Assembly: GCF_032854445.1 (NCBI RefSeq)
Contig: NC_088295.1
Coordinates: forward strand, 18,337,385 to 18,401,384
Length of the DNA: 64,000 nucleotides
Direction: 5' to 3'
From: Liolophura sinensis
Lineage: Eukaryota; Mollusca; Polyplacophora; Chitonida; Chitonidae
Numbering within the stretch: position 1 is the stretch's first letter; every line of letters begins with the position of its first letter. The notes under the pieces were generated by a model, which had not been told where the DNA came from, did not search any database, and worked only from the letters and a program-made list of their open reading frames with translations. The translations under genes and the position numbers were made by a program. Shown piece after piece: positions 36,701 through 49,558 of this stretch.

Positions 36701-39700
36701 CGACATCAATTGCTTTAGTGTTGAGGTGTTCAAAAATACATCTATACAAATATAAACGAATTCAAATTAGTAATGGGGTTAAAGACGCACTAATCTGCTG
36801 TCCTGAAATTACAGTTTGTCTGACACACTACTTATGTGGGACACCCGACTATAAGGTGATGTGCCATGGATCTGGTTTGAACCGCGTATGTCATTAGGCC
36901 TTGTGTCATTTAGTAATCATAACGCGAACGCCGTTCATTTGTTTCCATGAACTACACACGGAAAGTTCCTTCATGAGTATGTTGAACGCTGTCTGCAGGC
37001 AAAGTCACCTTGTGGCTTTATTAGACAGATTGATGGATTAGAAGAGCACGACGAAGAAGGAAGCAAAATAATGCTGCTTAGCTTCACTGTCGAACACAAT
37101 ATTTACTTACTTCTGAAAGTCACGACCTACCAATAAACCTCCATAAATCTGACAAAATAGCCTAGGCGAAAAGTTATCACCTGCTGCATGTGTGCTCCGA
37201 AATTTCTCCTGCATATTGTTCACCTACAAATGAGGCAAATGCAATGACTGACTTCTTGGCTACACAGCCCACACGTCTTAATATCATGAGCACAGAACAT
37301 GCCAGACTATTGTTGCGGGGGACCCAGTTTTAAAGGAACTTTGGCCTTGGTTTTTGTTCATCAAATACAGATCCAAGAACAACGTGGGGTATTTCAGGGA
37401 ATACTGGTGGCGTTGTTTGGTTTGTCAACAAAAAGAATCCAGACAATGGGCAGATATAACGGCAACCTTACAAGTGTCCAAGACGTCAGGCTCACTCAAG
37501 CTGTCAAATACACTCACGTCACTGGCAAGCGGTGGGCTACAAGCCATCAGCTCTGAAAACGGTTTTAACTGGCCCGTTGGGGATGCATTCCAGACGTGAA
37601 AATCCGTAATCAGAATGACTGACTTGGTCTGTTTTATTTCTCATCTACTATTCCTTATGATCAACACTGTGACTTCCAAATCGCACATGTCCCAGATGGT
37701 TTACACGAATACATCAGATGTGACATGTATTACACCGATCTGTCTTTATCTCTCAGCCATCGGTCTTGGCGGCCGAAGTTTCTATGGTGTTTTCTTTTTT
37801 TCATAAATAGTGGTAACCAATATAACAGCAGTGTTTGCAGCTTTTCAATAGGACTGTCGCACAATATACATTGCGACCAGCAATCACAGTGCTGTATCCC
37901 ATCACAATTTTGCACTACCTTTGTTAAAGAAGACATACAGAGATAAGACTGTTACCTTAAAGAAAACCACCAAGGGACCAGCTTACAAATGTTAATAGGT
38001 TATGCAACACTTCAAACATATTCAAAAACGCAAATTGTATGCATGAGTGACACGCGCCCACTAATTGTCGTGTTTGCGGCGAGGCTTATATATGGTAGCT
38101 GTGGAATTTTGGGTTTTCTTTATCAACCGATTCTCCAATGCTTCCTAGCAATTATTGAAATGTAGTCTAGGCAGCCGTTGTATCATTCGATAAAATCAAT
38201 ATTTTTCTGTGTTAACCAAATTCAGTTGCAACGTAATCAGATTCAAAAGCCATTGTTACTTAACTTCCTTTTATGTTTTAACACCTTAAATACAAGCCTT
38301 TTAAAAAATTCAAGTGAATGTCATTAAAATCATACTTAATATCTGTTTCTCTAAGCTCAGCGATTGGTCGTCTCTAGGACATCACTGCTGTAGTATTAGA
38401 TTAGTGGAAACATTTATATAAGGGCTTATAAAACAATTGGCTCTGTAGGATTTAGATTTCCTGTGGTATGAAAATGATGATAAGCTGGGGATAACAGATG
38501 CGCGCGTGTTAAAACTCAACTATAAGCAAAGAGTTTAATGGAAAGACGAGCCTGGTTTTGATACTGCACTGTATGGTATCTTCCCGATCTGTTTGACAAG
38601 GTCTCACACTGTTATACTGTGCAACATGATGACTGTCGTGTCTGTGTGTGATCATCCTAAAATTCCTCTTTATCTGGTAGCCATACAGCATGACAATCAA
38701 AACGTGTATACAGTGGCCATTAAAGCTCACTATACATCTGAATCCATACAGCTTACGGAAAACACTACATCATTCCAATGAACCAAGTGCCCCTTCCAAA
38801 TGTTATTACATGCGCAAGTCCGTTACATAGCCCCATCTGGCAAGCTATTTAAAACTGCAACATTTTTAGATTCTTTAGTATCATTTCCTAGAATTTACTG
38901 TTCCATCACCAAATCCCAGTCAGATTCATTGGACGACTAAAACAATGTTGTATACACTCGAAAGACTATATAGTTTAAGAATGTTTCTAAGACTAGCTAT
39001 TCAAGACAGGGTGAGGTGTAGAACAACAGTGCTGTCAGCAAAACGCTGACGGCGTGAAATTCGCTAGAAACCTTTGGCCCTCAGCCTGACAAGGGAAATG
39101 TGTAACGTGTTAAGCGATAAGGTTCTCACATTAGGGTAAATGGACATCCGAATACCCTCAATACACATTAAAAATGATGGACAGAGAATTCGCGCACTCT
39201 GGGAATGGACAGCGCCATTAATTTGCGCAGCTTTGTGAGAAGTTGAGGGCTGACCAGGATATATGCGTCTGTGGGCATGGCGAGGGCTGGTGGTCCACAT
39301 TAACGGCTGAACCGAAGACTTCTGGGGTAGAGTTGCCTCTGCTTGTGTGGTCAATAGATATAGCACGCTGCTCTCCTGTTTTCTGAGACAGACAAAGCTT
39401 CTGTGAAGTATTTCCTGGACAGAATCGCTGCTGCTATAGTGTGAGGGAAATCAGCATATACATTTGATCTTTCACATTCGATGAAAACAATCAATACGTT
39501 CAATAGCTTGACGTTTTTTGTTCTGCACATTCGCCAGCAGCTGTTCTTTAGCACAGCCGAATCCTATTTAGCCGCTTTTCTGACGGCCTCTCATCAAATC
39601 AACAAAACATGTCCACGTCAGTTTGAGTGAAACGCAGTACTACCTCTCGCGTGCATTTGCTTTAACTGGGCAAAAGGCTCTGTGAAAAGTCGCATTTACG

Positions 39701-42700
39701 ACCTGGTCGAATGGCAGGGGGTTAATTACCTCTAGCCACCCTATGTATTGTCTCTGGGGAAACCATCTTCTTGACTTAGCCTATAAGAGCGTTACTATGC
39801 TATTCAAGCCCTCCCCACAAAACCCCTGCCCCAGCCCCCTTGTGGAAACTAAGGATGATTTGTATATTAGGATTATACACATGTCACATCTCTTATTTAT
39901 TTTGATTCACACACGTCGAGTATAGTTATCGACATTTATTCACAACTAAAAGTCCTTTGATGTGCTCATGTAAATCTAACCTTATCCTTGTTTCGCCCAA
40001 ATCATGTTCATTTTTCGTTGTCTATATCGTCTTGAAAATCCACAAACTACAGTTGATTAAGGGTTTAGACATTATGAACGTATTGTTAATCTAGCGATGC
40101 TGACAAACCTTTCTCATCTATGCAGATCGTAATGGTGATCATAATTGCTATTATACAGCAAATGTTACATGGTATATGTTGCATATTCAGCAGTTACTTA
40201 ATATCATGGTCATTGCCAGCAATACCAGTCTGATTAGAGCTGTGCAAGATTAGCATAAATCGAATATACCAACTGATTTCCGCTTGTATATACATGAGAT
40301 GTATTTAGCATCAGGCAGAAAGGACTTAGCAATTGCAAATCAAATGCTCGTTGTTTAGTACACATAATGAATACATTTTATGGCAAAATAGAATGGACCC
40401 ACCGGTAAGATGTTCGCAACAACAGTGATGCAAACAAAGAAGATATTTTTGGATAAGTATTCGTGAATGCTAAACTGCAACACAGTCGTGGAGATTTCTT
40501 ATATGTCCCTTCAATATATTTCCACAATATTAATAGTGTTGGCGATCAGGTTGCTTGGCTGTCAGGGTCGTGTTTAGAGCGATATGATTTTAGTGAAAAA
40601 TGTAATCATAAATGTCGCGTTTATTTCCTTCCTAATTAGCACAGTGCCTCCGGTTCATGTGGGCGTACCGCCTAATCAAAGACCATTCATACGGCTTACT
40701 TCTTCATTCCCTCGAAGCCTATGCTAGGCCAAGTTTCTTAGTTTGAAATGTAAGTGGATCGTCAAAAGTCAAGTTTAATTTCATACATCGATCCAAGGCT
40801 ATGCCCAATTACCCTCGAGGAAGAATGAAACGATGATTCCCCGAATAAAGGAATAACAATTTTATGAATCTACCAAAGAAAATAAAAGAGGACCGTCTGA
40901 TCGGCAATAAAGACCTTGAACCACAGTGTGTACCTACTCTGATGGAAGCAATGCAAAAGTTCTTTCCTTAGGCTTCTCCGTATTATATACATATTCATTA
41001 TTCACATTAAAACGTCGTCTGTTAAAATTGCTACAGCAATGAGAGGTGTGCTCAGTGATAGGCTTTAAGTATTCTAATTAGCAGCCATCAACCGATTTCC
41101 AAAACTATACTTATTAAAAAGTTAAAATGTTATACACTGTATTATATTGAAACGTGCAGTCCACATTCTGAGCATTAAAATGTACATCAAAGCTTAACTT
41201 CAGTGTTTCAGACTGCTTTCTCTCGCATACGTCAGTATAAATGTGTTTGTCGCCTTTGGTGGCGGATGTTTACCTGCCTCTTTTATTTGGTTAAGTCGCT
41301 GTGAGCATATACATGACGTTTGTGAAAAGAACTACAGCAATTCTGAAGATTCGGAAATAACAAACTACAAGCTATTAAAGAAATAACATTTTACAGAAGA
41401 GGTATTCATGTATGGAGTTATCAGTTGTGGAATCACAGTATTGTATAATATTTTACAGGCCTTTTTACACTATTTTATATGTTTAACAGTTATTCATGCC
41501 GCCCTTGTCTTTGTGCTCTCGTGGTATCCTAAATGTGAGCCAAAATCTAAGAACCATCTAGTTTACTTCATTTCGTGAGACTCAAGACAGATTTCCATTT
41601 TATATCAAAAAAGTCGTAACTAAGCTTGTCTATATTGCCTTCTACAAGAGTGCTTGAAATGCTATTGCCTGCACATGAAACTTGGCACAGCGACGTAGAG
41701 TGTACATGCACTGTAGGTGGACGACCGCTTGAATCTGGACTTCATTTAATTTTGTAAATTAGAACGACTTGCCGTTTGATAGAAGTCGATTGATTCCTGA
41801 AAACCAAGGCGATGAGTGTTTTTGCGGAATGCAAGGAGATTGCAGAAGTCGTTGTGAGCTGCACGATTTCATCTCAAGCCTTACAACGATGCATACTCCA
41901 ATCAGTTGATTTTTGTTTAGACCGAGAGACTATATAGTGTTTTTAAATGTCCATAAGATTGCATGTGTTGCCTTGTAAAAACAAGGTTAATGACATATTT
42001 TGCCGTTAGTTGATTATTTACTCTTTCTGACTAAATCTGTGGACAAGTTTATGGATATGAAATACAGCTTAAAATCGGTATATTCATATCGTTTGTATTT
42101 TTGTTTTTGATCGAGGTAGGTCAGGTCTGAGCATACCCCTTGTCGACAAACAAATACTATTTTTTTTTTATACAAAAAACAAATGTACACATAAACATTA
42201 TATACATTTTATCATAGAATATATCTTGTACTCTGTATAGTATAATTCTCTTCAGGTGATTCCAGATAATGTGTATAATCCTCGAACACGGTACCGCTTG
42301 ATACTGTTTATATCGGATTCGTCGGTGTGACATGTCGCGGCCACACGTAATTCTCAGAGGGTGGAAAGCAGTGGCGAAGAGCTCAGATTGGGAAGGGGGG
42401 CGGGGGGGGCAACACGATAATTTTAGCCTCATTCAGTGATAACAGGATTGTTCAAAGTAGTTTGTCCCGTAAATGTCAGCCAGGACAAGATGCACGGAAA
42501 CGATGATCTGAAGAAAAACATCTGTCTTCGGAAACATGGTGAAAAACTAAAACGTTCTTGCTGCGGACCAGAAAACTGAAAATGGCCCTTGTTCGTTGAA
42601 CAAATGTTATATCTTTACTTAGTTTATACATTGTTTAAGACCACAACGGTTTCCTGTCACACCGACTTCACGACAAGAGGGATAGTTTTAATTATGATAA

Positions 42701-43560
42701 TGTAAATTTCCCTCAGTTGGGTAGTAGTATATGGAAGCGTCCTGAATATGGCGAATACATATTTCGCATTTGTAGCATTTATTACATTATATGAGTTGTG
42801 TGACGATTTCAATTAATTATCGCCACAAGTTATTACTGAAAAAACTAGTATTCGGAGGATATTCAATCAAACGCCTTCACTCTTTAAAGGTTCTTAAATA
42901 TTACAATGAGTTCCGCTCTCTTCTAACATGTAAGTAAATATGGACAGAGCGCCCAGAATCTCTGGCGCTCTGCTTCATGATTGTGTCTAATTCCTCTTAA
43001 CCCAGGGCTAAGGACTGTATATTCATCGTGTTGAACGGGATCGCAACGTTGGATATAAGAACAACTGCAATCAAAAGTCTGACTGAGATACATATTTTCA
43101 TTATCGGCAAACTTGGTACGCGATTTGGTTACTGATATGTCATTGCCCAGAACTTTGCTTGCGCCTTTCCGTCATATTTACACAAATCCCTCTTAATTTT
43201 TTACTTTTTATGTATTCTTACTTCTTTGGTCCTTTGTGTTGAACAATGATTTGGAAATTGGCCTTGCTATTATTAATCCCGAATATCCATTTTGGTTGAT
43301 GGATGGTACACGAATCATATCTGTTTTGGCGCCTAGATCAGGATGTGTTTTTGTAGCAAGTTGTTAGCAAGCGTCTGTAATTTTCTGGCGTCTGTAAACC
43401 TTGTGTAAATTATACTTTGAATCAGAATACCATACCATGGTGATCGACAACAGATTGGCATGGGAAAGATTTGATGTCCTGTACATATACGTAGTATGTT
43501 TGTATACAATGACTCAGTAGTAAGCAGATTAGTAAAAGCTTATTCATAAGATAATCATGG
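33800..43560. other. about 9.8 kb without a supported gene
   Basis: AT-rich, largely unique. Slightly GC-richer pockets at 35230-35340, 35940-36060, 37300-37600 and 39180-39350 have short open frames in several registers but no recognisable domain. The minus strand at about 37215-37300 gives a small cysteine-rich frame (contains TCGLCSQEVSHC) that does not extend. If the signal exon at 50.4 kb is an alternative first exon of the Ly6 gene, this would be intron. Confidence 0.35.
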
Positions 43561-43566
43561 TGTACA

Positions 43567-43700
43567 GGGGCGGGTTTCATGAAGCATACTTAGTGCTAAG
43601 TAGCCCTTAGCTAAGTTCACTTTATATCTGTACAACGTACGTCGTTATGGTATTTAAGGGCAAACTTAGCGAAGTGAGCTTCATGAAACCGGCCCACGCT
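43567..43700. mobile_element. palindromic MITE
   Basis: The left end GGCGGGTTTCATGAAGCATA and the right end CTTCATGAAACCGGCCCA are inverted copies, as are the inner TTAGTGCTAAGTAGCCCTTA and the right-hand TAAGGGCAAACTTAGCG. About 130 bases, no coding capacity. Confidence 0.8.
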
Positions 43701-43859
43701 GTATTGTATTATTTCTTACTGTGTGGCAAAAACAAAACAAACTGTTATATAAGGTGGGCAATTTATCACATAAGATATCAAGCCCTTTATGGCTTTTATT
43801 TATGGTCGAGCTTCTTTTCCGGAGAAAGACTAAAAATGGTACTTGTTGCAAGGAAACAT

Positions 43860-44066
43860 GTCTGGTTGACCCGGTGTCAGTATAATGTGACTGAGTGGGG
43901 TGTCATTGTCATGATACTTCAGTGGAGGCAGCACTTTGGCGGCATGTACTCGCCTTGCCACAAGAAGACACAGTATATGACCACAACCTAATGACCCCTA
44001 GTCGTCATACGATTGAAAACTTGTTAAGTGTGACGTTAAACCCCAAGCATTCATTCAATCAATCTT
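43860..44066 (+). mobile_element. SINE family B, 5'-truncated
   Basis: Contains GGTTGACCCGGTGTCAGTAT, GGCATGTACTCGCCTTGCCA and CACAGTATATGACCACAACC, and ends with a 3' tail GACGTTAAACCCCAAGCATT. That tail is shared with family A, while the body is not. The plus-strand ORFs through it are fortuitous. Confidence 0.85.
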
Positions 44067-44214
44067 CTGAAGGAGATAAAAAAACAAATCTTTTTCGTGT
44101 TGTTTTTAAAACAACATTTTCATTGTGAAATTCCAAGGCGGAACACAAAAGGAAAACGAAGGAAAGAAAGGAAGCAATTTTCACAGGAAAGAAACGGTCA
44201 TCGCCACCTTTCAT

Positions 44215-44450
44215 ATAATATGAACAGTATGTATACCAATGTGAGTTGAAATATACCCGTTTATATCAATAGCTTCCACATATAAAAAGAACAATACGTG
44301 TAGCAATGTGAGTTTGGATAAATCGACTTATTTCAATAGCTACCACATATAGTAAGAACAATATGTGTACCAGTGTGAGTTTGCATAAGCGAGCTTTTAT
44401 CAATAGCTATCACATATAAGAACGATCAGTGTACCAGTTTAGGCAAGCGA
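44215..44450. repeat. about 65-bp tandem repeat, three copies and a partial one
   Basis: Units contain AATGTGAGTTTGGATAAATC-type sequence and TCAATAGCTACCACATATA, with moderate divergence. Confidence 0.75.
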
Positions 44451-44989
44451 GTTTTCACCACGCGTCACGATTATGTTGCTCGTAGAAGCCATAACCAATA
44501 CCAACGTGTCACTATAAGCGGGGAAGGAGATATCGATGTTTGTTCCAGACTGAGCCTACCGATTAAGGTATTACTAGGTGACAAGGTGATACAAAACAGT
44601 AATCAAACAATGTCCAATACACGCTGATAGAGGTGGAGGTCATGCAGGAATGGTTTGGAGCCATACACCAGTGATTCAAAGGAACGTAGAACGAGACAAA
44701 AGAATGACACTTGGTAGTAAAGCACACGTAGCCACCAAAGTAAAGGCACTTTTTACGTCAGCACAGTTTAGTTGCACTACTGATGACTAAGCTAAATAGG
44801 AGATTAAACTTAAGCGCCCAGCCTTGATACAGTAAAATGGAAAAGTTATTGTTACATTGTTATATTGTTACAGCTATTGGGAATGAACATATTGTTGGAA
44901 CCTCAAAGAACAAATGCCCTTGTGTCATCTGTAAAGCAACACAAATGAAAGAAACATTCTTATCCTGAAATTTATAGGATGCCATACAT

Positions 44990-45690
44990 GTTATATAGGA
45001 AGGCGTCCATAGAGTGACTGTGTGTGTATCATAGGCTGATTGTAAATCAGCAACAGAGGAACGGCAAGTGACATTGTGTATGTGTGACACTGAGTGCAAA
45101 CTAGAAAGGACTTACAAGTAACATTTGTGTGTGACATGGATAAAAAGTTGGAAGGCATAACAAGTAACATTTTGTGTGTCGCTCTGGATATAAAGTAGGA
45201 AGAATAACAAGTGACATTTTGTGCGTAACATTGGGTACAAAGCGGATGGAATACAAGTGACAGTGTGTATGTGTTACACTGGGCGCAAGGAGGAAAACAT
45301 TAACAGGTTACATCGAGTGTTAACCTGGAAGGAATAACAAGTAACACTGTGTATGCGTGATACTCAGTGAAATGTAGGAAGGAATAACAAGTGACTGTGT
45401 GCTAAGAAGAAAGGAATAACAAGTCACACTGTGTATGCGTGACATCTGGTGCAAAGTAGGAGTGAGTGAATGAGTGAGTGCTTGGGGTTTAACGTCGCGT
45501 GCAAAGTAGGAAGGAGTAACAACTGACATTGTGTGTTAAGACTGAAGGAGTATGCGTGACTCCTGGTGCAAATAGGAAGGTGTAATAAGTGACATTGTGT
45601 GTTCAGCAGGACAGAGTAGCGAGCAACATTCGTATGCGAAGTTTGAAGGAACAGTAAATGACATTGTATGTGAGGCGTAAAACTAGAACT
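44990..45690. repeat. degenerate tandem repeat, about 45-60 bp period
   Basis: Repeated AGGAAGGAATAACAAGTGAC and ATTGTGTGTGACA-like pieces. Overlapping minus-strand ORFs rich in H/S/T/L derive from it. It is interrupted by a SINE tail at 45463-45500. Confidence 0.75.
45463..45500 (-). mobile_element. SINE tail fragment inside a minisatellite
   Basis: GTGAGTGCTTGGGGTTTAAC and GTCG are the shared 3' tail of families A and B. The next repeat unit (GTGCAAAGTAGGA) resumes directly afterwards and is also present just before, as expected of a severely truncated insertion. Confidence 0.7.
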
Positions 45691-45838
45691 CAATGACCCA
45701 GATCAACATAGAACATGCCTAATTCAGAGGCACAACATGTGGGGGTGAGGTGGGAGAGGGTGGGTTGATCAGGGTGTTCATTAGATCATAATATGAACCT
45801 TAAGGATGCTGCGAACGGCAAAATTACTTAAATGTATG

Positions 45839-45972
45839 TGTAACCTGCCTGTCCCAGTATTATAATATGCAAAAAGAAAACGTGCGTTAAAATTGCTTTT
45901 TACGGATTTAAAGTTGACGAATGACGAGAAAAGAGGAATTATAGGGGTAATTATATGGCGGTGTCCATCTTC
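45839..45972. repeat. array-flank duplicate, left copy
   Basis: Blocks such as CTGTCCCAGTATTATAATAT and GGAATTATAGGGGTAATTAT recur at 46990-47125 with about 95 percent identity by eye. Each copy is followed directly by the 45-bp array. Confidence 0.9.
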
Positions 45973-47430
45973 ATATAAACCACACTACAGCCTAGCTACT
46001 GGACGGAGTCCATCTGCACATAAACCACACTACAGTTTAACTACTGACGGAGTCCATCTGCATATAAATCCACAATACAGTTTAACTACTGACGGAGTCC
46101 CATCTTCATATAAATTCACACTACAGCTTAGCTACTAACGGAGTCCCATCTGCATATAAACCACATTACAGCTTAACTACTGACGGGAGCCCCATCTGCA
46201 TACAAACCCACAATACAGCTTAACTACTGACGGAGTCCTATCTCCAAACAAACCACATTACAGCTTAACTACTGACGGGGCCCATCTGCATATAAATCAC
46301 ACTACAGCTTAAATACTGACGGAGTCTCATCTGCATATAAACCACACTACAGATTAAATACTGAAGGAGTCCCATCTGCATATAAACCTCATTACAGCTT
46401 AACTACTGACGGAGTCCCATCTCCAAACAAACCACATTACAGCTTAACTACTGACGGGGCCCATCTGCATATAAACCACACTACAGCTTATCTACTGACG
46501 GAGTCTCATCTGCATATAAACCACACTACAGATTAAATACTGACGGAGTCCATCTGCATATAAACCCACACCACAGCTTAACTACTGACGGAGTCCATCC
46601 TCATATAAATCCACACTACAGCTTAGCTCTTGACGGAGTCCCATCTGCATATAAACCACATTACAGCTTAACTACTGACGGAATCCCATCTGCATATAAA
46701 CCCACAATACAGCTTAACTACTGACGAAGTCCCATCTCCAAACAAACCACATTACAGCTTAACTACTGACGGAGTCCGATCTGCATATAAACCCAAAATA
46801 CAGCTTAACTACTGACGGAGTCCCATCTCCAAATAAACCACACTACAACTTAATTACTGACGGAGTCCCATCTGCATATAAACCCACACTACAGCTTAAC
46901 TACTGACGGAGCCCCATCTCCACATAAACCTACAAGACAGCTTAACTACTGACGAGATCCATCTGCATATAAACCCACACTACAGCTCAACTATGTGTAA
47001 CTTGTCTGTCCCAGTATTATAATATGTAAAAAGAAAACGGTGCGTTAAAATTGCTTTGCACGGATTTAAAAGTTGACGAATGACGAGAAACGAGGAATTA
47101 TAGGGGTAATTATATGACGGTGTCCATCTGCATATAAACCACACTACAGCTTAACTACTGACGGGGTCCATCTGCATATAAACCACATTACAGCTTAACT
47201 ACTGACGGGACCCATCTGCGTATAAAACCACACTACAGCTTAACTACTGACGGAGTCCACCTGCATATAAACCACAGTACAGCTTAACTACTGACGGGGT
47301 CCATCTCCATATAAGCCACACTACAGCTGAACTACCGACTCAGTGTATATCCCAATAAACAACTGCACAGCTTTGTTATTCATGTATATAAAACACACTA
47401 CAGCTATATAAACCACACTACAGCTTAATT
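45960..47430. repeat. about 45-bp minisatellite, about 30 copies in two blocks
   Basis: Unit CATCTGCATATAAACCACAC, TACAGCTTAACTACTGACGG, AGTCC. Substitutions and one-base gaps are common, so no frame is kept. The second block (from 47110) follows the duplicated flank. Confidence 0.93.
46990..47125. repeat. array-flank duplicate, right copy
   Basis: Near copy of 45839-45972, embedded in the array. Together they show that a flank-plus-array module was duplicated. Confidence 0.9.
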
Positions 47431-47712
47431 GTGACACGAGGAAAGAGACAGGCGTTGTCAATGATCGCATGACCATCCACAAAGTCAATATGGAGGCAAG
47501 AGCACGGGTGGCTGGAGCTGGTCATCTTCTAAAGGAATTTGACTAACCTTGGTGATTAAGGTTCCGCTAACTGTATGATCATAGGACATTGAAAACTGAA
47601 CAAGGGTCTTGAATGTCGCTAAACTGACCACAAGTCATATGAGAGGAACCGTTGTTATCCGCTGACTGCGTCAAGCTCGAAGTTACGGGCACTAATAATG
47701 CAGAATGTGGAA

Positions 47713-47930
47713 TTAACAGCTCTGAATAGCGGGTCGGGGTTTACACAGACGCAAAATAATACTCATTAGTTGAAAGACAGGCAGAAATGGAACCCCGTCT
47801 CTAGCCTGCGGAGTTTCCAACAGGAAATCGACATTCCAAAATGGCACATCGCCAGTGTGTATTACGCATGCACATTCACGAAATGCGGTAACGTCAAGAT
47901 TCACCCAGGCGCAAGCGCATTATAACGACA
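47713..47930 (-). other. possible coding segment, unidentified
   Basis: A GC-richer 70-codon minus frame reads through motifs CACAWVNLDVTAFRECACV and GDVPFWNVDFLLETPQARDG, then ends CKPRPAIQSC and a stop. The composition is protein-like but matches no family I know, and this length occurs by chance in such DNA. Confidence 0.2.
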
Positions 47931-47973
47931 GCCTGATCGTCCTAGCCAAAGCCTCGCTGGGGAAATGAATGGC

Positions 47974-47982
47974 TATAAATAG
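47974..47982 (+). promoter_or_regulatory. possible TATA box
   Basis: TATAAATAG is a full-consensus core-promoter match in a GC-richer pocket (47640-48060), in contrast to the AT-rich surroundings. A start would be expected near 48005. No gene is recognised downstream. The similar TATAAATA in the 61-63 kb satellite warns that the match may be chance. Confidence 0.25.
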
Positions 47983-48418
47983 AGCAAGCGGCCATTTCTA
48001 GCTTGAATTCCTGTAAGGCATTACCGGCAGCTAAAATCTTCTACCTTTGAGTGTCAAGGTCAGACATTTCATATGAGCAAAAACAAAAAAACATTAATTC
48101 AGATCATGCGGTAATAAAAATGAAGTATTTCTGGACAAGGGAGTGTACATTATTCAGATTGAATGCCAATGTGAGATAAAGCCTTTATGCTGAATAAATT
48201 GGTCATTCAGGAATAGTAACTGTATAAAAATCCAGAATGCAGAAAATTGTTACAGCTTGAATATGATGAACAGCGTTCTCGTCGAAGACAGAAAGGGTAG
48301 CCAGAGATTCGTATTTTTTTTATATTGACACAATTTTTTTATATATCATGAAATATGAAACCTAAAACAAAATAATCTACTAAACTTAACAAAAGTCAAT
48401 TGTCTTAGTGATGCCAGA

Positions 48419-48512
48419 ATGTATTCTGTTATTGCAGCAAAATATTCTGTTATTGCAGTAGATTATTCTGTTATTGCAGCAAAATATTCTGTTATTGCAG
48501 TAGATTATTCTG
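48419..48512. repeat. 42-bp repeat, two and a half copies
   Basis: TATTCTGTTATTGCAGCAAA followed by ATATTCTGTTATTGCAGTAGAT occurs twice, then a partial copy. Confidence 0.85.
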
Positions 48513-49047
48513 ATCACTATAGCACACGTATTCCATTAATTTCCATTAATGCTGATTTAACCTATATATGAGTAACACAATGGATGGCTCTCTAAATTTA
48601 TAAAGCGGGTTTGAGCGTTTGTCTGCATCGAATATATATCTGACATACAGAGGTAATATATGATGTAGTGCAATAATTAAACGTTGTAGAAGTTATGTGA
48701 AATTCTTGCGGTTTAGGCCAAATATGTCTTTATATCGAAATATAAAAAAAATGTTCTATGATAATGATTAATAATGCTGGTGTATTCCAAAGTCTAGGGA
48801 CAGATAATGCCAGCCGATGTCATTCCACAAGGTGAACAACGCCATCTATTGTAGCCTGGTTGTATCAACTCTCCTGGGTATAAATACAGTGATATAATTG
48901 TATAATGATGTAGTCCATATGGAAAACATCATGGGATTTACGATTCACAAATGCTAACAAAGCTGGAGATTCTACATACGAGAAGTAAATGTCAAAAATA
49001 TTGTTATTACGGGCAATTATGTGCACCAGGGAATAGAAAAGTCTAAC

Positions 49048-49192
49048 CTGTGACTTGAGCGAAATTCATACGGCGGAACCGCAGTGCAGATGGTGCCCGA
49101 ATCCACGCTGACCAGGTGATTAATTCCTCTCTCGACAAACATGTGGCAGATGCGAATAACATGCCGAGTGAATTTGGTTTTAATGAGACCAG
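49048..49192 (-). other. possible third exon of a secreted-protein gene
   Basis: A minus frame is open from the stop at about 49222 to a donor-like CACAG/GTTAGA at 49047. Taking the weak acceptor CTCACGGAG before 49192, it joins in phase 1 with the exon to the right and encodes a peptide with RHVIRICHMFVERGINHLVS and SGTICTAVPPYEF. It is GC-richer than its surroundings and not repetitive. It could instead be a conserved non-coding element. Confidence 0.25.
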
Positions 49193-49360
49193 CTCCGTGA
49201 GATAGGTTTGGATGTGAAGGATGTCAAAATGCAGTGCGGCTTACTCGATTTATTAAGAGGAAACGGATTAACAAAACCACAGGTAAAGCGAAAGTTGAAC
49301 ATCTAGATCAGGCCTGACATTTCATTCGTCATCGCTGAACACATGCACATTAAAACTCAC

Positions 49361-49558
49361 CCACGATGAAAAAAAAATCACCAGAAAAGCGTATTTCTTC
49401 GATTACATTTTTAAAATGATATCCACAACAAATGTTTTTAATGCCATCTTTGCTGCTGCCTAACTCTACACATTGGTCTGACCATAATAGATGGACATTA
49501 ATACGTATAATTCTCGCCGCGTCTCTTGTGCAGAAGTAACAGCCAGCATGATTCACCG
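49361..49558 (-). CDS. candidate exon 2 of a secreted Cys-containing protein
   Basis: A 198-base, phase 1-1 segment lies between an AG (weak pyrimidine tract) and a donor TGG/GTGAGT. It encodes 65 full codons starting VNHAGCYFCTRDAAR, with SDQCVE and KNICCGYHF, that is five cysteines. The CYFC pair close to a signal peptide recalls the start of Ly6 domains, but the spacing to the next cysteines (18 and 14 residues) is unusual, so the family is left open. Confidence 0.38.

Noticed and set aside
37299-37599. Overlapping plus ORFs of 85 and 81 codons
   Set aside because: Two frames are equally open, neither shows a known motif, and no splice borders fit.
43647-44128. Plus ORFs of 114 and 77 codons
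   Set aside because: They read through a MITE end and SINE family B.
48230-48320. Minus frame ending SSYSSCN, reminiscent of a Ly6 C-terminus
   Set aside because: Only two cysteines with wrong spacing, no acceptor with a pyrimidine tract, and a stop soon after.
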